Assembly: GCA_027488165.1 (NCBI GenBank)
Contig: JAIYCF010000072.1
Location: 1-11,160 of the forward strand
Reading direction: 5' to 3'
DNA from: Streptomycetaceae bacterium
Lineage (GTDB): Bacteria > Actinomycetota > Actinomycetes > Nanopelagicales > Nanopelagicaceae
Length of the DNA stretch: 11,160 nt
This document shows, one piece after another, positions 7,494 through 11,160 of the stretch. Every line of letters starts with the position of its first letter. Positions within the stretch are counted from its first letter, which is position 1. The notes below the pieces were generated by a model. The model searched no databases and was not told the DNA's origin. It saw nothing but the letters and a program-made list of their open reading frames with translations. The translations under genes were made by a program, and so were the position numbers.

Positions 7494-8339
7494 TTATTTA
7501 TAAGCGATAACGTGGTTGGTAATTTCACCGATACCTTCAATGCCAGTCTTTAGAACATCGCCGGCCTTGAGATAGATCGGTGGCTTAAAGCCCATTCCTA
7601 CGCCAAATGGAGTTCCGGTATTGATGATGTCACCTGGGCAGAGCTCCATAAATTGGCTGATGTACCAAACGATGTGGTTGATGCCGTAAAGAAGATCATC
7701 GGTATTTGAATCCTGCTTCATCTCACCATTTACAGAACACCATAAACGCAAGTTATGTGCGTTAATTGAATCTGCCGAAACGATCACTGGGCCAACTGGA
7801 TTAAAGGTTGGGAAAGACTTTCCCTTTACCCATTGTCCAGCGCGCTCCATCTGCCAGTGGCGTTCTGAGACATCCTGCGAGATGGTGTAGCCCAAGATGT
7901 GCTCGGCAGAATCATCGGGTGACTTCAGGTAAAGCGCAGACTTGCCAATAACGATCGCTAGTTCAACTTCATAATCTGTGGCTTGGCTATTTGGTGGAAT
8001 AACAACTTGATCATTAGGGCCAGTGATTGAATCTGGAGCCTTCATAAAGATAACTGGTTCAACAGGTGTATCAAATCCGGCTTCTTTAATATGTGCCAAA
8101 TAGTTAAGGCCGACACAAATAATCTTGGTTGGCTTATTGATAACTGCGCCATAGCGAAGACCAGCAAGCGGTGTGCGGGGCAGTGAATTTAAATCAGCGT
8201 TAGCTACGCGTTGATAGCCACCGGCTTCTAGTGAATCGCGATCCCAATCTTTAACAATTGTGTCGACGAAAATTGCGTTATCACCATCGATAACTGCTGG
8301 GCGTTCTGATCCGCGTTCACCAATACGTGCGATTTTCAT
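7494..8339 (-). CDS. FAH-family hydrolase, likely 2,4-diketo-3-deoxy-L-fuconate/L-rhamnonate hydrolase
   Basis: This 281-residue protein belongs to the fumarylacetoacetate hydrolase family, metal-dependent enzymes that split the C-C bond of beta-diketo acids. Residues about 1-70 form the small N-terminal domain. The catalytic domain starts at KIICVGLNY (72-80). The metal site is DYEVE (122-126; ligands E124 and E126) with D156 in SQDVSERHWQ, and the conserved lysine is K174 in KGKSFPTFNPVGP. The motif NTGTPFGVGMG (240-250) is typical of the deoxysugar and acylpyruvase branch. It is first in a two-gene minus-strand operon with the SDR dehydrogenase; together they would turn the 2-keto-3-deoxy acid into pyruvate and lactate. 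The ATG at 8339 has a GGAGG site 4 bases upstream. Acylpyruvase or another diketo-acid hydrolase remains possible. Confidence 0.85.
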   Translation of the reverse strand: MKIARIGERGSERPAVIDGDNAIFVDTIVKDWDRDSLEAGGYQRVANADLNSLPRTPLAGLRYGAVINKPTKIICVGLNYLAHIKEAGFDTPVEPVIFMKAPDSITGPNDQVVIPPNSQATDYEVELAIVIGKSALYLKSPDDSAEHILGYTISQDVSERHWQMERAGQWVKGKSFPTFNPVGPVIVSADSINAHNLRLWCSVNGEMKQDSNTDDLLYGINHIVWYISQFMELCPGDIINTGTPFGVGMGFKPPIYLKAGDVLKTGIEGIGEITNHVIAYK

Positions 8340-8340
8340 T

Positions 8341-8348
8341 ATTCCTCC
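8341..8348 (-). promoter_or_regulatory. Ribosome binding site of the FAH-family gene
   Basis: On the minus strand GGAGGAAT lies just before the ATG at 8339. The GGAGG core ends 4 bases from the start, which is close but workable. It is the strongest Shine-Dalgarno match in the window and confirms the start. Confidence 0.75.
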
Positions 8349-8362
8349 AGGTCTTGTACAAC

Positions 8363-8390
8363 CTTATATGAGCAGGTGCGGCCTAGTCAC
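8363..8390 (-). promoter_or_regulatory. Candidate promoter of the FAH/SDR operon
   Basis: Read on the minus strand, GTGACT (8390-8385) is a fair -35 and TATAAG (8368-8363) a good -10, with a 16-base spacer. The start point would fall near 8356, within the palindrome TTGTACAA (8354-8361). One copy of a GTCAC direct repeat overlaps the -35. Placement is inferred from consensus only. Confidence 0.4.
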
Positions 8391-8444
8391 GGGCGGTGTC
8401 ACTGTTTTTCGCTACTGTGGCCCCATGGGGATTGAAATACAAAT

Positions 8445-10439
8445 ATGAGTGACTTATCAGCGAAGGTGCGTTCGGCACTCGATGCTGCAGTTGCCGCTAT
8501 TGGGGGAGCCCCACGAGAAGGCCAGATTGAAATGGCTGAAGCGGTCGCTAACGCGCTCACCGATCGCCATCATTTAATGGTGCAGGCCGGCACTGGTACC
8601 GGAAAATCTTTAGCTTATTTAGTTCCAGCCCTGGTTCATGGACGAAAAGTTTTAATTGCCACCGCAACCTTGGCGCTGCAACGTCAATTGGTAGAACGCG
8701 ATCTACCTGCAGTTGTCCCGGCTCTTGAAAAAGAGTTGGGTCGCGAGATCACATATGGAATTTATAAGGGCGTCGGAAACTACGTCTGTCTACAGAAGAT
8801 GAATTCCGATGTGCCAGATCCAGATGGCGAAGTTTTACTCGAAGTTAGTTATCTCGAAAAGGATGCCAAGCGTTTACATGCGTGGGCGAAGACTCCCGGT
8901 GTCTCAGGAGATCGCGATGATGCGCCAGATGTCGATCGTCGGGTTTGGGCGGCGAATTCACTTTCTGGGCGTGAATGTGTAGGCGCTGATGTCTGCAACT
9001 ATGGGCCACAATGTTTTGCAGCACTTGCTAAAGCGAAGGCACAAACTGCAGATGTTGTTGTCACTAACCACACTCTGCTGGCGATCGAAATTGTTGATTC
9101 GCATCCCATTTTGCCCGAGCGCGATGCAGTGATTTTGGATGAGGCCCACGAATTTATGGATCGCACAACGCAGGCAGTTACTGAAGAACTCACATCTGCG
9201 CGCGTGATTCGCGCAGCCGCAATGGCGCGCAAACATATGCCCGGCAAGTTAGCTGATGCCTTTACTAAGGCTGCCGATAATTTTCATGATGCGATGGCAG
9301 ATTACGGAGATCAAATCCGCGGTGATTTTGCTGCGCAAGGCCGGCTTGAAGAAATTCCATCTTCACTTGAAGCGCCTATTCGAAAGGTTAAAGATGCTGC
9401 GGCTGCGATCGTGCAGATCATCAACGCCGATGACGAGATCATCGATTCTGATGCGGTCGCTGAACGCGCACGAGTTAAAGGCGCGGTCTCTGAGATCAAC
9501 ACAACCTGTGGCAAGTTATTGAAGATGGGCAATACCCATGTGCTTTGGTACGAGCCAACTTTCTCAACGCTGCATTTAGCACCCCTTTCTGTCTCTGAAG
9601 TCCTGCGCGCAAACTTATTAACTAAGACGCCAGTTATCGCAACATCTGCAACGCTCACCGTTGGTAACGGCTTTGATGCGATGGCGCGCAGTATCGGCTT
9701 TGTGGTGGGTTCTGATGCAGATACCGAAAGCGACGATGGCGATATTGATCCAGCAAATGTGCAGATGCTCGATGTTGGATCTCCATTTGATTTCGCCAAT
9801 CAAGGCGTTCTATATATGCCAAAGCATTTACCAGAACCCGGGCGCGATGGTCCGGGCAAAGAAGTATTGACCGAACTCGGCGAATTAATTGATGCGGCGG
9901 GTGGGCGCACCTTGGCGCTGTTTAGTTCGTGGCGCGGCGTTGAAGCAGCCGATGCACATCTGCGCGATGTATTAAAAGAGTTACCAATAACGATCATTAC
10001 TCAAAAGCGTGGCGATGCAGTTGGTCCACTCGTTGAACGCTTTGCAAAAGATGAAACTTCAATCTTGCTCGGCACAATGTCGCTCTGGCAGGGCGTTGAC
10101 GTTCCCGGTTCTTCTTGCATCTTGGTTGCGATAGATCGCATTCCATTTCCACGACCAGATGAACCAGTTATGTCGGCTCGTGCGTCACTGGCAGATGCTG
10201 CAGGTGGCAGTGGCTTTATGCAGGTCTCACTTCCACGTGCGGCCTTATTGCTGGCTCAAGGCACCGGGCGTTTAATCCGCAGCGTTGATGATCGCGGGGT
10301 AGTGGCGATTCTGGATTCGCGAATTGTGACTAAACGCTACGGAAGTGTCCTACTTAACTCGATGCCACCGCTCTGGCGCACCAGCGATCGGGCTGTGGTG
10401 ATTGATTCACTGCGCAGGCTTTCGCAAACCATGAAATAA
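8445..10439 (+). CDS. dinG: DinG/XPD-like ATP-dependent DNA helicase with iron-sulfur cluster
   Basis: This 664-residue superfamily 2 helicase unwinds DNA 5' to 3' and is thought to clear R-loops and other structures at replication forks. The Q-like motif REGQIEM (24-30) precedes Walker A AGTGTGKS (48-55). Four cysteines, C115, C178, C184 and C190, sit where the XPD-type [4Fe-4S] cluster is held. The Walker B DEAH box is at 232-235. The second RecA-like half carries SATLT, the GTMSLWQGVDVPG stretch, and motif VI QGTGRLIR (605-612). The N-terminus starts directly at the helicase core, without the DEDD exonuclease domain found in Firmicutes DinG. The ATG at 8445 has no clear ribosome site. No LexA-type GAAC-N4-GTTC box is visible upstream, so SOS control is not supported. 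The symbol follows family resemblance; YoaA-like paralogues are hard to separate. Confidence 0.87.
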   Translation: MSDLSAKVRSALDAAVAAIGGAPREGQIEMAEAVANALTDRHHLMVQAGTGTGKSLAYLVPALVHGRKVLIATATLALQRQLVERDLPAVVPALEKELGREITYGIYKGVGNYVCLQKMNSDVPDPDGEVLLEVSYLEKDAKRLHAWAKTPGVSGDRDDAPDVDRRVWAANSLSGRECVGADVCNYGPQCFAALAKAKAQTADVVVTNHTLLAIEIVDSHPILPERDAVILDEAHEFMDRTTQAVTEELTSARVIRAAAMARKHMPGKLADAFTKAADNFHDAMADYGDQIRGDFAAQGRLEEIPSSLEAPIRKVKDAAAAIVQIINADDEIIDSDAVAERARVKGAVSEINTTCGKLLKMGNTHVLWYEPTFSTLHLAPLSVSEVLRANLLTKTPVIATSATLTVGNGFDAMARSIGFVVGSDADTESDDGDIDPANVQMLDVGSPFDFANQGVLYMPKHLPEPGRDGPGKEVLTELGELIDAAGGRTLALFSSWRGVEAADAHLRDVLKELPITIITQKRGDAVGPLVERFAKDETSILLGTMSLWQGVDVPGSSCILVAIDRIPFPRPDEPVMSARASLADAAGGSGFMQVSLPRAALLLAQGTGRLIRSVDDRGVVAILDSRIVTKRYGSVLLNSMPPLWRTSDRAVVIDSLRRLSQTMK

Positions 10440-10446
10440 TTTTTTT

Positions 10447-11043
10447 ATGCCCAAGATTTCCACGCAAGATCTAGCCTCGCATCGCGATTGGCGCCGCAAT
10501 CAACTGATTTCTGCGGCTACCCAGATCGCCCTCGAGGAAAGTTCTGCCAGTATCTCTATTGCCGCCGTTGCTGCGCGCGCTGGGCTCTCCCGAACTTCCG
10601 TCTATGAATATTTCTCAAGCAGCCAAGATCTAGTCGCAGATCTCTTGATCGAAGAGTTAAAGAATTTCGGCGAGCTCCTGCGTTCTGCAATCGAAAATGA
10701 GAGCGATCCAATCGCTGCGCTAACGCTTTGGATCGAGACATCTCTTAACTATGTTGGAGATGGACGACATCTGCTCGCCAAGTCACTTCACGCAACGACC
10801 TTGCCGCGAGAGCGAAACGCTGAAATAGGCGCTGCCCACCGTCAGATGTTGGCACCACTTAGCAAAACTTTTGCCTCCCTTGGCATCACCGATACCGCGC
10901 GCGCTTTGGCGCAGTTGCAGGCGATAACAGATGTGGCTACCCGTCGCATCGAATCAGGTGTAGCTACGGCTCAAGAAGAGATCGCAGTTACCACCGATTT
11001 CTATATCTCCGGAATTAAAGCTTTAGCTAACTCTAATTCTTAG
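10447..11043 (+). CDS. TetR-family transcriptional regulator
   Basis: This 198-residue protein has the TetR layout: an N-terminal three-helix DNA-binding domain and a variable helical ligand-binding and dimer domain. The helix-turn-helix covers about residues 37-60, with ISIAAVAARAGLSRTSVYEYF followed by a short turn and the start of helix four (QDLVADLL). The rest (about 65-198) is helical and its ligand cannot be predicted. It begins 7 bases after the dinG stop, and those bases are all T, so there is no ribosome site; translation probably depends on coupling with dinG. No alternative start was found nearby. It may control the convergent gene, distant genes or itself; nothing in the sequence decides this. 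Its 3' end overlaps the minus-strand gene by 21 bases. Confidence 0.85.
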   Translation: MPKISTQDLASHRDWRRNQLISAATQIALEESSASISIAAVAARAGLSRTSVYEYFSSSQDLVADLLIEELKNFGELLRSAIENESDPIAALTLWIETSLNYVGDGRHLLAKSLHATTLPRERNAEIGAAHRQMLAPLSKTFASLGITDTARALAQLQAITDVATRRIESGVATAQEEIAVTTDFYISGIKALANSNS

Positions 11044-11160
11044 TTCTTGCTTTAGCGCTAGCCACATACCTTCTTTTGCTGGAGCTGTTGCAACGATTGT
11101 GCAGATCCCGCGCTTTTGAGCCTCGATTAGATTTAACTCAACGCGGCAGTTCTTACTCAA
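11023..11160 (-). CDS. C-terminal end of an unidentified gene (5' end outside window)
   Basis: On the minus strand the frame is open from base 11160 to a TAA at 11025-11023, giving 45 residues that include RVELNLIEAQKRGICTIV, ATAPAKEGMW and LALKQELRIRVS. The mix of a helix (EAQKR), a hydrophobic strand (GICTIVAT) and an amphipathic end looks like real globular protein. It is the only long open frame in the last 117 bases that would join a packed neighbour. I do not recognise the family. The stop lies 21 bases inside the tetR coding end, so the two genes converge with a tail-to-tail overlap and no terminator between them. Confidence 0.5.
   Translation of the reverse strand: MSKNCRVELNLIEAQKRGICTIVATAPAKEGMWLALKQELRIRVS

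Noticed and set aside
8421..8430. Palindrome CCCCATGGGG just before dinG as an operator
   Set aside because: It is a perfect 10-base palindrome, but short, with no second copy and no spacing relation to a clear promoter. Chance is as likely as function.
8340..8444. LexA/SOS box in front of dinG
   Set aside because: No GAAC-N4-GTTC or close variant is found on either strand of the intergenic region.
8260..8448. Small plus-strand frame ending in ATGA overlap with dinG, as a leader peptide or small gene
   Set aside because: Most of it lies antisense to the FAH gene, it has no ribosome site, and its product shows no recognisable features. The overlap with the dinG start appears accidental.
10440..10446. 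T run after dinG as an intrinsic terminator
   Set aside because: No hairpin precedes it, and tetR begins immediately after it.

Overview
The window looks like the chromosome of an actinobacterium with a moderate G+C content (about half by eye). The pointers are the actinobacterial gene order nrdR-nrdJ with a class II (B12-dependent) ribonucleotide reductase, a DinG-type helicase without an exonuclease domain, and an SDR plus FAH pair of the type found in actinobacterial deoxysugar catabolism. A small-genome freshwater lineage (acI / Nanopelagicales-like) would fit, but that is inference. Genes are tightly packed. I see no mobile element, CRISPR array, tRNA or rRNA.

Layout. (1) 1-1799, plus strand: the end of a thiamine-diphosphate enzyme gene, overlapping by 4 bases a complete YtcJ-like metal-dependent amidohydrolase. 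This looks like the distal part of a catabolic operon. (2) 1800-2009: a GC-rich stretch with a hairpin, then two NrdR-box-like 16-mers whose starts are 31 bp apart, over a plausible promoter. (3) 2010-5433: the repressor gene nrdR and the adenosylcobalamin-dependent ribonucleotide reductase gene nrdJ, closed by a near-perfect intrinsic terminator. (4) 5576-6700: an MFS transporter. (5) 6723-8339, minus strand: a two-gene operon of an FAH-family hydrolase followed by an SDR dehydrogenase, best explained as the last two steps of non-phosphorylating L-fucose/L-rhamnose breakdown. (6) 8445-11043, plus strand: a DinG/XPD-like iron-sulfur helicase and a TetR regulator 7 bases behind it. (7) 11023-11160, minus strand: the 3' end of an unidentified gene overlapping the tetR end.

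How the parts work together. nrdR and nrdJ form a self-contained dNTP-supply module. NrdR reads the nucleotide pool through its ATP-cone and, through the boxes, should repress its own gene and nrdJ. NrdJ itself has no visible N-terminal ATP-cone, so NrdR may supply overall control. The FAH/SDR pair is a catabolic module that would end in pyruvate and lactate. Most of the window is ordinary core and accessory metabolism. I do not see an undescribed system. The points most worth a second look are the NrdR-box architecture, the C-terminal tail of NrdR, the FAH/SDR cassette, the promoter region between the FAH gene and the helicase gene, and the GC-rich junction where lexA would often be found.
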